Assembly: GCA_914767885.1 (NCBI GenBank)
Contig: CAJZBQ010000064.1
Span: 124,001 to 188,000, forward strand
Origin: Blepharisma stoltei
Taxonomy: Eukaryota > Ciliophora > Heterotrichea > Heterotrichida > Blepharismidae
Length of the DNA stretch: 64,000 bases
Direction: 5' to 3'
The position numbers were made by a program, and so were the translations under genes. The notes under the pieces are model-generated. The model worked only from the letters and a program-made list of their open reading frames with translations, ran no database searches and was not told the DNA's origin. This document shows, piece by piece, positions 1-9,830 of the stretch. Every line of letters starts with the position of its first letter. Position 1 is the stretch's first letter.

Positions 1-394
1 TGAGAAAGCTCAGATGATTTTGAATGCTTAATAATGTGAGCCTTGCAAATAAGGGTGCGTGGAGAAGTGCACTTACAAAACCTTGGCTTTTTGAGTGCAT
101 TTCGGATAAAAACACATATGATTTTCCATATATATTTTAAAGATTTAAATTTTGATTTATTATTTTACTTTAAAAGATTATTTTAAATCTTTACCAATTT
201 TTAGCTAACTCAAATCTATAACCTTTTTATTAAAAATCTTTCTATAAAAAAGAAATTTCATAATAAACATTTTTGGAGCAATTAAAAATAAGCAGCTCAA
301 TTGATAAAAATATCTCAATTTAAATTTACTTCTTTAGAATTAGCTAGTTCAGTAATGTAAATTTAAATATATTTCATATATAGAGATAATAAAA
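1..394. other. AT-rich flank, no gene seen
   Basis: AT-rich sequence downstream of the receptor gene stop. It contains a sequence near 285-330 (AGCAGCTCAATTGATAAAA) that recurs at about 26120 and 26305, so it belongs to a dispersed AT-rich repeat. No coding frame was recognised. Confidence 0.5.
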
Positions 395-3300
395 TTAGCG
401 CTCTGCTAAATTTTCTTTACTTTCTACATCATTTGGAACAAAATTAGTTTCGCACAAAACCTCTTGCCTAACTTTATTGATCTCCTTGGCGCTAACTTTT
501 TTTCCAAAAGAAAATCTAACTAGCAGGCTGATATCGAATTGTTTTCCAGCATCAAGTAAGCTGGGATAATATTTACAGTTCATATATATTCCAGCGACAA
601 CCATTGATGACCACCCAAGGAATTGCAGCGCAAATCACAGTTTTGCTAGTTTATTAGGGTAAATCCAATATAAAGACGAAATAATAGCACTTCATATCAA
701 TGCAGAGTACGAAATATTTGTCCATAAATTGCACCTATGGTAGTTATAAAATTTTTTCTTCCGTAAAATCAGGAAAAACAAGATAAAGGATATAATGTAA
801 ATAAACCCATATAAAGACTGATTAAAGGGTTTTAGGATTTTACTTAAGATGACAATAATAACCTGAAGCATTGCTTTTGAAATCAGGTAAAGAGGAGAAG
901 CTCTTATATTTATATGGTCATTCGAGTGGTTTCAATAGGGCTTCAAGAAAATTGCAAGTGGCAAGTAAATAATTAAAATAGAAATTGAGAGTGCGCCAAT
1001 GTATAAATGACTATCTTTTCAGCAAAACACTGAGCAGTCTCATCTCACAAAACTATTTGAAAGTTCATTACCAATCGCTTGATCACACTGAACTACGCTT
1101 ATTAAAAATGACACAATCGGCAGAAAACAAATATTACCAAGGATTAAGACCAGTATTTGAGCAAAATCTCCTAAAAAATAAAAAATAAAGAACGAATATT
1201 TCGCATCAACCGCTAAAAGAATGTTGAAGCTGATATAAATTCATGTCCCTGCAGCACCTAAAATTATATATGTAAAGTACCAAAATTTATTTCTTTCTAT
1301 CATTCAATCTAAGTTCAAGGCAATATATCCAGCAAGTAAGCTGGAATATTCATCATATTCCTTTATATCAGGACTCATAGCTAAAAACTGTAAAAAGTTT
1401 ATAAAAATGATCAAGTGTTCGAGATAGTCTTCAAATTTTGCTTGGGCTTTAACACTTACTCCCTCCGTGAGTGAACAAAAAAATTTTGTTCACTCACGGA
1501 GGGGGTTAAATTTTTTTTTTTTTTATATAATTTTATAGGAAAATTTTTTTTTCGAAATTTTTAAAAAAATCCTAATTTGCAAAAATTGGGAAGCAGATAT
1601 TAATTTAATTTATAAAAATTTATGTTTTTAAAACTCAATTTGTTTTGTTCACTCACAGGGGGGGAGTTAGATTATTAATTCTAATATGCTTTCAGCTTTT
1701 CCATGCAAAATTGGTTGCCGTAGCTGCGACAATAAGTACAAAAAAACAAAAGCCATAAAGAATAGCTGCACCTTTAGTCGAGTATTCAATTAATTTTTCA
1801 TCAAAAGGACATTCACCTTCCATAATCATATCAGACGGATAAGTAGTAGTCATATTATCATTTCATATTATTGTTTCATAAAAAGAAAAGAGCTGGGTGC
1901 TGCCTCAATCATATTTTCCGACAAGATAGTCGTCCAATGAGTTAATTAATTAATTTTAAGTATAACGCTTTACGTCCACTACGGGGTAGACTATCCCAGG
2001 CCTATCACTTGCCTTTCGCCGCATCGGGCCCACGGGCTGCTGGGCCAGCCCGCTTCGATCACCAAGGTGCGCTTAGGGCAAACGTCACCGGCTTCGACGG
2101 CTCATGAGTGAGCTACTTGCTTGTGTACATGGGTTGCTTTTCCGAAAATCCAAAAAAATGGATTTTCTGGTCGGCTCTCGGCAAAAAGGAAAAATATGCA
2201 GCCTGGGACGTAACGCCCAGTTTCACGCTAGGGAGTTGCCCGATTGGTCCTTAGGACTCTGCTGGGCTTCCCCTTTCCAACTGACATGCTTTCCTTCCCC
2301 ATGAGGAAAAAACCAACCCTGAAAAAAGACTTGGGCTAGGCTCTGAACACAACCAGAATTACTTACCTAGCATTGCTGTCCATTTCTGAGCTGGCAAAAC
2401 CTTGCCGGATATAATTAAATATGATTTGAGGCTGCATGGCCGAGAGGCCATGCCCAGACGAAGACGCCATATTTAATGATAGTCGTCCAATGAGTTTTGC
2501 TTTTCGTCCCACCTAAAATTAAATACACCCATCAGTCCTGTGCTTCTATCATTAGATCCAGGAGCAATTGAGACAGTTCCTGAGCAGCCTGTAAACTTTT
2601 GCTTTCTTAGATTTGAGTTGAGTATTGAGGAATCTTCTATATTCTTTCCTTGAGTAATTGTATACTTAATGCCACTTGCCAATAGCATTGCAGAGTCAAA
2701 AGAAAAGCACCTGTAGACTAGAGCATCTCCTCTGGAGCTGTGCTGCTTTTCAATAACGTTTTTAACCTGTTTCCCATATTCTCCCACCCAATCAATTTGA
2801 TCAATAATTATACAATTATAAAATAGTTCATTTAGCTTGTGTATTTGGGTCGGGTCTGTTTCAGTTAATGTATAAAAAGTAACTTTAGCAAAGTGTAAAA
2901 GCAAAAAATTGTTTCTTCTAACTCCCCCCGTGAGTGAATAAAAAAATCTTGTTTGCTCACGGAGGTGGGTTAATTTTTTTTTTTAAAAAATTTATATATA
3001 AATTTTATAGAAAATTTTTTTTTCGAAATTTTAAAAAAATCCTAATTCGTAAAAATTTGAAAGCAAATATTAATTTAATTTGTAAAATTTTTATTTTTAA
3101 AACGCAATTTGTTTAAAATTAAACAGAATAACTAGAGATTTCGTTATAATGATTATCATTTATATATCAAAATTTTTTTTCATAAAAAATTTTTGTTCAC
3201 TCACAGAGGGTGGGCTTTTGGTCAAAAAATAGGGATTTTTCTAATGGTCTTATTCGCTCACGGAGGGGGAGAGTAAAGCCAATATCATATAAATCTTGCA

Positions 3301-5992
3301 TAAAATAAAACAGCCATGGTGGCGAGAATAAAAGAATATATATTCTGACGTTTGAATTGAGGGCTTTTTGTAGCCATGGCTTATACTTTTCAAAATCACT
3401 GTGCCTATAATTATAGCTAAAGCAAGCTATTAGCATGCTCAGCTGGCTTGGAGGAGAAACCAAGCTTATTAGCTTATCTGCAGCATTCTGACAAGCCAAA
3501 CTCGATTTGGCACATATAGTCACGATGGCTTGTTTTTGCCAAAGTGAGTTTGGTTCATCAAAATGCATCAGAAAAGCCAATAAACTTGGCTTCTGCTCGA
3601 GGCCAGCTCTGAGTGCGCACTAATCACATACCGAGCTTTAGCATTAAGCATCCTTTCATTTCTATCGTTTTCAATTTTTATATTTGACTTATTCACCAAG
3701 GCTTCAAAATAGTCGTAGATTGCGACATTTGGAAGAGAACTAATATAATACACATTGATGTGCTTTCAATTGAACACTGATAAAAGACTGAATAGCACAC
3801 CTACATTGAATCTTTGTTCTTTATAAACTCTCATGAATTCAGGAAACGCTGCCTCATCAGTTAGTTGTACATGTGGAGCAAACTCTGATATGGGGTTTCC
3901 CTTAGATAGGCTGTGGATTCTGGGCAGAATCCTTTGGAAAGTAAACCAACAAGTGAGTTTGCCCGACTAATGCATTGAGTTGGTTGGACCAAAGATTCCG
4001 CCCAGAATCCACAGCCCTTACAGGGCTATCTAGGGGAAAACCCTATACATGAGGGATCGAAACATTTAATTTTCGAAGGGTATTGATGTATCCTATACAA
4101 GTAGTTGAAGCGTAGCTCGTTAAAAAGCCTATTCCAAGGCGGTCTTTCACCTTGCTGAAGCAGTTAAAGGCGAAAGTTGCATTGTAGACATCTGCTCCAC
4201 AATCTGTATGAGCAACCTGAAACTCAAATCCGTCAAAAAAATGGGAGCTTACTATATATTCTAATGCGTAATTTGCTCCTCACTTTATTACACTTCCATA
4301 ACTACTGTTTGGAAAGCCTGGATTGGTGTCCCCATCGGCCATAGAAATGGGGATACTTGTAATTGGAGCGTTAGGAAATAGTGTAGAGTTTCCAAAGATA
4401 ATAATAAATGGCTAAGATCGGAATTAGTTCTCTTCGAGAACTATTCCTTCCTTCACTTTTATTATGGTTCAGCTTTCCACGTGGACCTTTATCCGCAACA
4501 CCAATATGGAATACCACATAGGGTATTTCTTTGGTCCAAGGGTATATGGTTTTCTGCTTGGCACATCCAAGGAGGTAACTCTTAGGCGAAACACGTGCAG
4601 GAGTCAAGTTCGGGCGAGGTCTCGCGACCAGTGCGGGACCTTCTGTCGTGGCGGGTGCGTCTTCTGGAATGCTTGCTAGATAAAATGGCTGCTGACATCA
4701 CCAGTTGGGAGTTAAAAGGATGGGCTTATGCATGCCTAAATCATCCTGCTGAAGAGGGAATACACTTTAAATACCTAACTCCCCCCCCCCCTCCGTGAGC
4801 GAACAAAACCATTAGAAAAATCGCCATTTTTTGACCAAAAACCCACCCTCCGTGAGTGAACAAAAAATTTTTTTAATAGAAAAAATTTTAATGGAAAAAA
4901 ATTTTGATATATAAGTGATAATTAGTATAATGAAATCTAGAGCTAATTCTGTTTAATTTTAAACAAATTGCGTTTTAAAACATAAATTTTGCAAATTAAA
5001 TTAATATTTGCTTCCCCAATTTTTGCAAATTAGGATTTTTTTTAAATTTCGAAAAAAATATTTTTTATAAAATTTATATATAAATTTTTTTTAAAAAAAA
5101 AAATTAACCCCCCTCCGTGAGCGAACAAAATTTTTTTGTTCGCTCACGGAGAGGGGGGGGGAGTAAGTAGCATTAATATATTAAGTAGAGTTTCCAGGAA
5201 ATATGATCTGGCTGGATATTGTGACTTCATTATGGAAAATTTCGCCTACTTTAACTCTTTTATTATTTTGGACATTCAGTAATGAAAACCTTGGAAGCGG
5301 ATGATGCTCAAAAGTTTCTTTTTCTAAAAGATCTCTCAATGACACTCTATTTTGCCCTTCACTGAAATTTAAAATTAATCGAATGAAACTTATACAGCTT
5401 AAGGATTCATAGCTTATATAATCAAATGAGTTTTCTAAACCTTCCTCGACATATGCCAAAATACCATTTTCATCAGTGCCTCAAAAACTGTTGCTTCCCA
5501 AAACTATTCCGCTGCCAAAATTAAAAATATTTTTTTCTTTTAAACTTTGTAATAATCATTTTGCACTTTCCCCATTTGCCAAAATGACGATATTTCTTGT
5601 ACCAATTTTTTTAATTTCTTTTCCCACAAATAAATCAGCCAAATTTTGGTCTTTAGTGTCAGCACATATAAAAATGCTGACCGTTTTATTCGGAAACTCA
5701 TAGGAATTTTTTTTTTGCAATTCATCAGAAAGCACGATAAATTTATTTCAATTTAAAAAATCAACAAGAGCTGAAAGTGCATTTTGATGCGCTTTTGATG
5801 AGTAGTGGGTAAAAAACCTCCAATCACTGTAAGAGTTTTCAATGTTTTCAAGACTGATTACTATTGATTGGGTTTGACTCGCGAAGCTATTGATGCACTC
5901 GGCCAAAGAAAAGCTTGAAGTCAGGTCAATTATGGCTTGCATGTCTCCGTCTTGATGCAAAATGTCAGAGCAAGAAGAAGGAAGGAATAAAT
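395..5992 (-). CDS. Receptor with type-1 periplasmic-binding ligand domain and C-terminal multi-pass membrane domain; interrupted by germline insertions
   Basis: The gene reads from about 5990 down to the TAA at 395-397. The N-terminal two thirds resemble the ANF/class C GPCR-type ligand-binding fold. Conserved-looking stretches are SMADGDTNPGFPNSSYGS, VFNWKHINVYYIS, YILLFSPPWLFYFMQDLYDIG and a C-terminal lobe ending GLMGVFNFRWDE. After about residue 700 come hydrophobic segments (AAILYGFCFFVLIVAATA, FWYFTYIILGAAGTWIYIS and further ones to the end), so it should be a polytopic membrane receptor of about 1,100 residues. UGA is tryptophan many times. Six germline insertions break it: 1459-1669, 1944-2496, 2921-3275, 3410-3630, 3891-4047 and 4383-5184. 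Removing each between its direct repeats keeps one frame throughout, as checked by codon phase. The N-terminus is uncertain: 5990-6330 may contain another insertion and I see no convincing signal peptide. The ligand is unknown. Confidence 0.8.
1457..1669 (+). mobile_element. Family-1 MITE / IES, short form (213 bp)
   Basis: Starts TTACTCCCTCCGTGAG and ends GGGGGGAGTTA, with a TTA duplication. The left end is a palindrome of the CTCCGTGAGTGAACAAAA motif. It lacks the right-hand subterminal block of full-length copies. Excision at TA keeps the receptor frame (codons AAT CTA AGT). Confidence 0.88.
1944..2496 (-). mobile_element. SINE-like insertion with 19-bp target duplication
   Basis: A 553-bp GC-richer block flanked by the perfect 19-bp direct repeat GATAGTCGTCCAATGAGTT (1925-1943 and 2478-2496). 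Read on the minus strand it ends in a TTAA-repeat tail, as expected for a retroposed element. Removing one repeat plus the block keeps the receptor frame. It shares the motif TTTCCAACT with other GC-rich blocks in the window. Confidence 0.82.
2919..3275 (+). mobile_element. Family-1 MITE / IES (357 bp) inside receptor gene
   Basis: Starts TAACTCCCCCCGTGAG with a palindromic left end and finishes CGGAGGGGGAGAGTAA. TAA flanks both sides. Excision joins the codons GGC TTT AGA AGA AAC in the receptor ligand domain (IGFRRNNFLLLHF). Confidence 0.9.
3408..3630. mobile_element. Palindromic TA-bounded IES (221 bp excised)
   Basis: The two halves are imperfect inverted copies over nearly the whole length: the left half GGAGAAACCAAGCTTATTAGC pairs with the reverse complement of the right half, GAGCAGAAGCCAAGTTTATTGGC-like. 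TA borders lie at 3408-3409 and 3629-3630. Excision gives ..KARYRHSDFEKYKPW.. in the receptor. Confidence 0.8.
3889..4047. mobile_element. TIR-bearing TA-bounded IES (157 bp excised)
   Basis: Terminal inverted repeats TATGGGGTTTCCCTTAGATAG and TATAGGGTTTTCCCCTAGATAG, extending inward to CTGTGGATTCTGGGC and its complement. Excision at TA joins CAT GTA TCA in the receptor frame. Confidence 0.83.
4383..5195 (-). mobile_element. GC-richer SINE-like insertion with an 11-bp duplication, carrying a nested MITE
   Basis: The 11-bp repeat GTAGAGTTTCC lies at 4383-4393 and 5185-5195. The 802-bp insert consists of about 414 bp of GC-richer sequence (4394-4775 and 5166-5184) plus the MITE at 4776-5165. 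Removal continues the receptor frame (GNST|LFPNAP). Confidence 0.78.
4776..5165 (-). mobile_element. Family-1 MITE, full length (390 bp), nested
   Basis: Inverse orientation to the copy at 28122. From left to right it has CTCCGTGAGCGAACAAAACC, a spacer, a second direct motif copy after AAACCCACC, an AT-rich core, then the palindromic motif pair and a G-run, with TAA on both sides. Confidence 0.88.
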
Positions 5993-6028
5993 CTAGTTAG
6001 AGCTATATGTCAGCTTTATTTCCCAAAT

Positions 6029-6328
6029 CTAGCTTATTCCGCATCTCTCGTCCATTTTATTCTCCAGAATACCCATCTTCAATGCGACTACGCTCAATAA
6101 CTTGCATTTCCCCATTGTGGCCCGATGAGCTGTGGATTTGTTTTCATCTTGACTCAGACGATCCACTTCTCTTCTTATTTGAATTGTGAAGAGGTCTGCG
6201 TACCTTTCCTGCATCAACTTTGATGCCCGGTTCATCTCACCAGCAAGTCTATCCTCAGAACCAAGGTCTGTATACCTGATTATAGAGCATGACCTCAAGA
6301 AAAGCTCTTTCATATAAGCAAAAATCAA
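6029..6328 (-). other. 99-codon open frame of unknown origin
   Basis: An uninterrupted minus frame with mixed charged residues (such as RLAGEMNRASKLMQERYADL) next to the receptor N-terminus. Its base composition is less AT-rich than its surroundings and it shows no UGA codons. It may be part of an inserted retroelement, or the true N-terminal region of the receptor read through an unrecognised IES. No family was recognised. Confidence 0.3.
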
Positions 6329-6329
6329 A

Positions 6330-7040
6330 AAAATTTTAAAAAGGTAGCTCTTGGTTGATCAAGCTATAATTTCTGGTGTTCTTATTTTTCTTCAGAGAAA
6401 GAAGTTATTAATACATTCTTTAGAGCTATTTGGTCAGCAAAAGTTTGCAACAGTGATACTGATAAGTTATTTGCAAGCTCTATGTCTGTCAAATTACTAT
6501 GGAATAATCCTATGAGCATTTGACACCAAATAATTTGGAAGGAAAAGTAAAAAATTCAATAACCTTTCATTTTTGTCACATTAATTCAACGAAAGACTAT
6601 TAGCCATTTTCAGTACGTAAAAGAAGTTTTAATAAATTGTCGGCTGATTCCTTGAAATTAAAAATCTTAAAATTGTGAAATTTTTTTATTATAAAATTAA
6701 TAGTTTATGGATAATAAACTAATCTAAGCAAAAAATAATAAAAATAATCCTAATTTTTGGAATTAATACTTAATCTGGTATAAAAGCTTTTTTATATAAA
6801 GAAATAACATGGCATTTGTTGGAATTTCTGATAGCGCGACATATATAATTAAAATATATATGCTTGGATTTTCTAGTCTACTGACCAGAAGTATATTTTC
6901 AATAATTATAGCACCATAAATTTCTCTTGTCACTTCAGAGTTTATAATAATGAAATAATATAATTTATTAAAAGATAGTTATAAATACAATCCTTTCTTT
7001 GTACTAAATTTTAAAAAAGACTTTACCTTTTATTTAAGTT
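6330..7040. other. AT-rich intergenic stretch
   Basis: No coding frame, RNA gene or recognisable repeat was seen between the receptor gene and the kelch remnant. Confidence 0.5.
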
Positions 7041-7132
7041 CGATCATTACCTTTTGGTCTAAATTAAATTTGTAAAATCCACTATTTGTCATGATATAGA
7101 TGTCTCCTTTATTATATACACAATAATCTTGA

Positions 7133-8095
7133 TTATGATAACAAATTTTTTGACTTTGCTATTTGCTTCCAATTATATTCATCTTCAATCCATCTTTCAT
7201 AGATCAAGCCAAGCTCTAATTCGATCAAATATAGTCTATTTTCTGCATTTATAAGTATTTTTGGTACATGATATTCAAAGCAATAAGGAATGTTGGAGTA
7301 AGAGTCGGTGTCAATTGAATATAGAAAAATCCTATTGTTTTCATATCCAGAAACCAAAATTTTCCGATTCAATAATACACTATGGCAAGTGCAATCAGCT
7401 TGCTGCATTTGAATTAATTCCTTCATCGATTTTTGTCCAAATCAAATCTCAAAGACAGAGCCAAGCTGCCAGAAATTCTATTATATCCTCCAAAACAACA
7501 GACATTTCTGTCGAAATAGATATACTGGTTTAGCTAAATAGCCTTGCTCTAGAGAAATGTAAATCTTTATTTTATCATTCCAATTTAAATGAACGGGGAT
7601 AGCTGAGGAATAGTAGCAAGGTACGCCAGATGGGTTTTAGTGATTTTTTGAATCTTTAAATCGGTGAATTTCACTAAAATAAGATTGATCTGAATATATC
7701 AGCACAATATTAATAATAAATAAAAAATTAATGTTTTTAACCCTGATGGAATCTCTCTAACTCCCAAGCTCCTATCAATTATTAATGCAACTCCAGAAAG
7801 TGTGAGGCTGCCAAAACAGAACAGCTCATCATTTGGAAGCTGAGCAATACATGTGCCATTATTTAAATGTATTGAAGTTTTCAAACTTTTTGCTTCTTTT
7901 TTGTCATTTTCAGTGTCATAAACAAGCAAATCAGTTCCCTTTTCACTCTCTTCAATAATGTAAAGAGTGTCTCTTCCCAAAATCTTGATTTGTGTCGGAA
8001 CTATTGACTTTGCTTCAAATAGCAGGTTTTTTATGTTTTGGTTTTTGAAATACTTTCATAATTATCGGATACAGAAAATATAAGCTGTTTCATGA
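7133..8095 (-). pseudogene. Decayed kelch-repeat (beta-propeller) gene
   Basis: Kelch-like blades are visible on the minus strand: LPNDELFCFGS near 7830, CCFGGYNRISGSLALSL followed by RFDLDKNRW near 7460, then HSVLLNRKILVSGYENNR and NAENRLYLIELE. They lie in different frames. At about 7425 the shift equals one missing base between KNRW and KELIQ, and another break lies near 8010-8040. No 15-nt intron or TA-bounded segment explains them well. I therefore call it a pseudogene, but unrecognised IESs could account for some breaks. Confidence 0.6.
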
Positions 8096-8129
8096 ATTTT
8101 TGACTGTATTATATAATAAAAATATGACG

Positions 8130-8715
8130 GAGAGTCAAATTTGATTTGGACTAATAATACTCATTCACTGAAGAAGAAATTTGTATGATTATCTAATAAT
8201 CATACTTATTATATATTATAAGATCATATGGTAAATCGATCCAACCCCTTAAGGGAGAATAAATTAAAAAATTATCATTTTTTAATATTTGATAGCCAAA
8301 TGTGTATTAAAATACAGGGCTGCTTCTTTGAAGCTTTAAAATTTTAATTACTCTCATAGCTAATATAATTTATGCTGAAAGTGTGGAAATTGTTATAATT
8401 TCGAGCCATTTTTGGTGGCCTTATAATTTATACAGGCCATGCAGTAAATATCAAATGACTTTCTTAATTCCAGAAATAGACTAGCTTCAATTATGAGCTA
8501 TTAACAGTGAATTTTTTGACTAAAAATACAGTCATAGCTCCTTTTCTGAAACAATAAAATTATTTTTAGCAAGTAGAAATTTTAAAGCATTATAATTTGC
8601 AACAAATTAAATAACTTTAGTTCAATTGATGAATTTTCATAAAGCTAATTCCTTAAGGCTGAAATATTCACATAAGTCGAAAATTTTTTCCCTTTTTTAA
8701 AATGGTTAATAAAAA
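8130..8715. repeat. Upstream part of the duplicated block, first copy
   Basis: Sequence from about 8240 (AGGGAGAATAAATTAAAAAA) is closely repeated from about 13540, roughly 5.3 kb downstream, and less closely near 19100. It holds no gene; it is the 5' flank of the cysteine-rich gene family. Confidence 0.65.
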
Positions 8716-8718
8716 TAT

Positions 8719-8990
8719 ATGGTAGTGCCAGCGTTTATTCTAATCCTGATGCTTGAAGTTTCTGCAATGCAAAACAACATCATTGAGCATGAGGAAGTTT
8801 TGATGGCAACTTTAATACTCCAATTAAAGATCCTGAGGTTCTTAATCAGCTTTTCCAAAACAACGATGGTCAATTAGTGAGCAAAGAAATAAGGTCAAAT
8901 GCTACAGTAAAGAAAGAAAACTAACACCAACCTGTGCAGAAGGTCAAAATAATTGCCAGACTTGTGCATCTGCAACCCTTGCAGATTTTG
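8719..8990 (+). pseudogene. 5' fragment of cysteine-rich secreted protein gene (copy A)
   Basis: Starts with the same signal-peptide-like region as the intact copy (VVPAFILILMLEVSAMQ). It shifts frame near 8803 and stops being homologous after the first CXXC segment (NCQTCAS). It is near-identical to the fragment at 14008. Confidence 0.75.
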
Positions 8991-9830
8991 CACAACAACT
9001 CTTGCTATACATGCATAAATCGAAGACTCCAAAATTCTTTAAGGGAATTAATTTTCTCTAATCAAAGGAGAATTACTTAAGCACTATCAATTTTTAATAC
9101 TTGATAGCTAAATATTAATTAAATAAAGGTTTGTTTGTTTTAAGATTTAAATTTTAATTACTCTTATAAAACTAAAATAATTTATGCTGAATTTATTCGA
9201 ACCGTTATATTTTTCGAGCCATTTTTGGTGACTTTATAATTTATGCAGGCCATGCAGTAGATATCAAATGACGTTCTTAATTCCAGAAATAGACTAGCTT
9301 CAATTATTAGCTATTAACTGTGACTTTCTTGACTAAAACACAGTCATAGCTCTTTGCCAGAAACAATAAAATTATTTTTAGCAAGTAGAAATTTTAAAGC
9401 ATTATTGTTTATTTACAACAGCTTTGCATTAATTCGAATGGGCAAGTAATGGACTCTTGTTTTAGATAAAGGATTATTTAGAAATGCGGTATCTATAATA
9501 GAGATCTAGGAAAATACCTTTGAAATATATAAAAAACTTAAGCTGGTATGATCGAGGCAAGTGCTTAGAAAATATTTGGAGGCATATGCTGGTTTTTAAG
9601 ATCAGCTCAGGATTGAAAATGATTAAGCATTCAAAATGCTGCTTGTTGGCGAGAATCATAACAGAATTACAAATAAAGATGCTAAGCTGCAATTTTATTG
9701 CAAAAATTTTAAACAGCTTTTAGAAATATTACATAAAAAATTCAAAACACTGAATAAACCTAAATTTTCCCTTAAGGCTGAATTGTTTAATCGATTTTTT
9801 CCACTTAATTTAAAAGCTTAATAAAAATAA

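Noticed and set aside
1465-1510. CTCCGTGAGTGAACAAAA palindromes as transcription terminators or CRISPR-like repeats
   Set aside because: They are ends of a transposon family with target duplications inside eukaryotic coding genes; spacing is irregular, there are no spacers and no bacterial context.
1960-2470. GC-rich blocks as bacterial contamination or horizontally acquired genes
   Set aside because: They have target duplications and tails, share motifs with each other and contain no genes; retroposed elements fit better.
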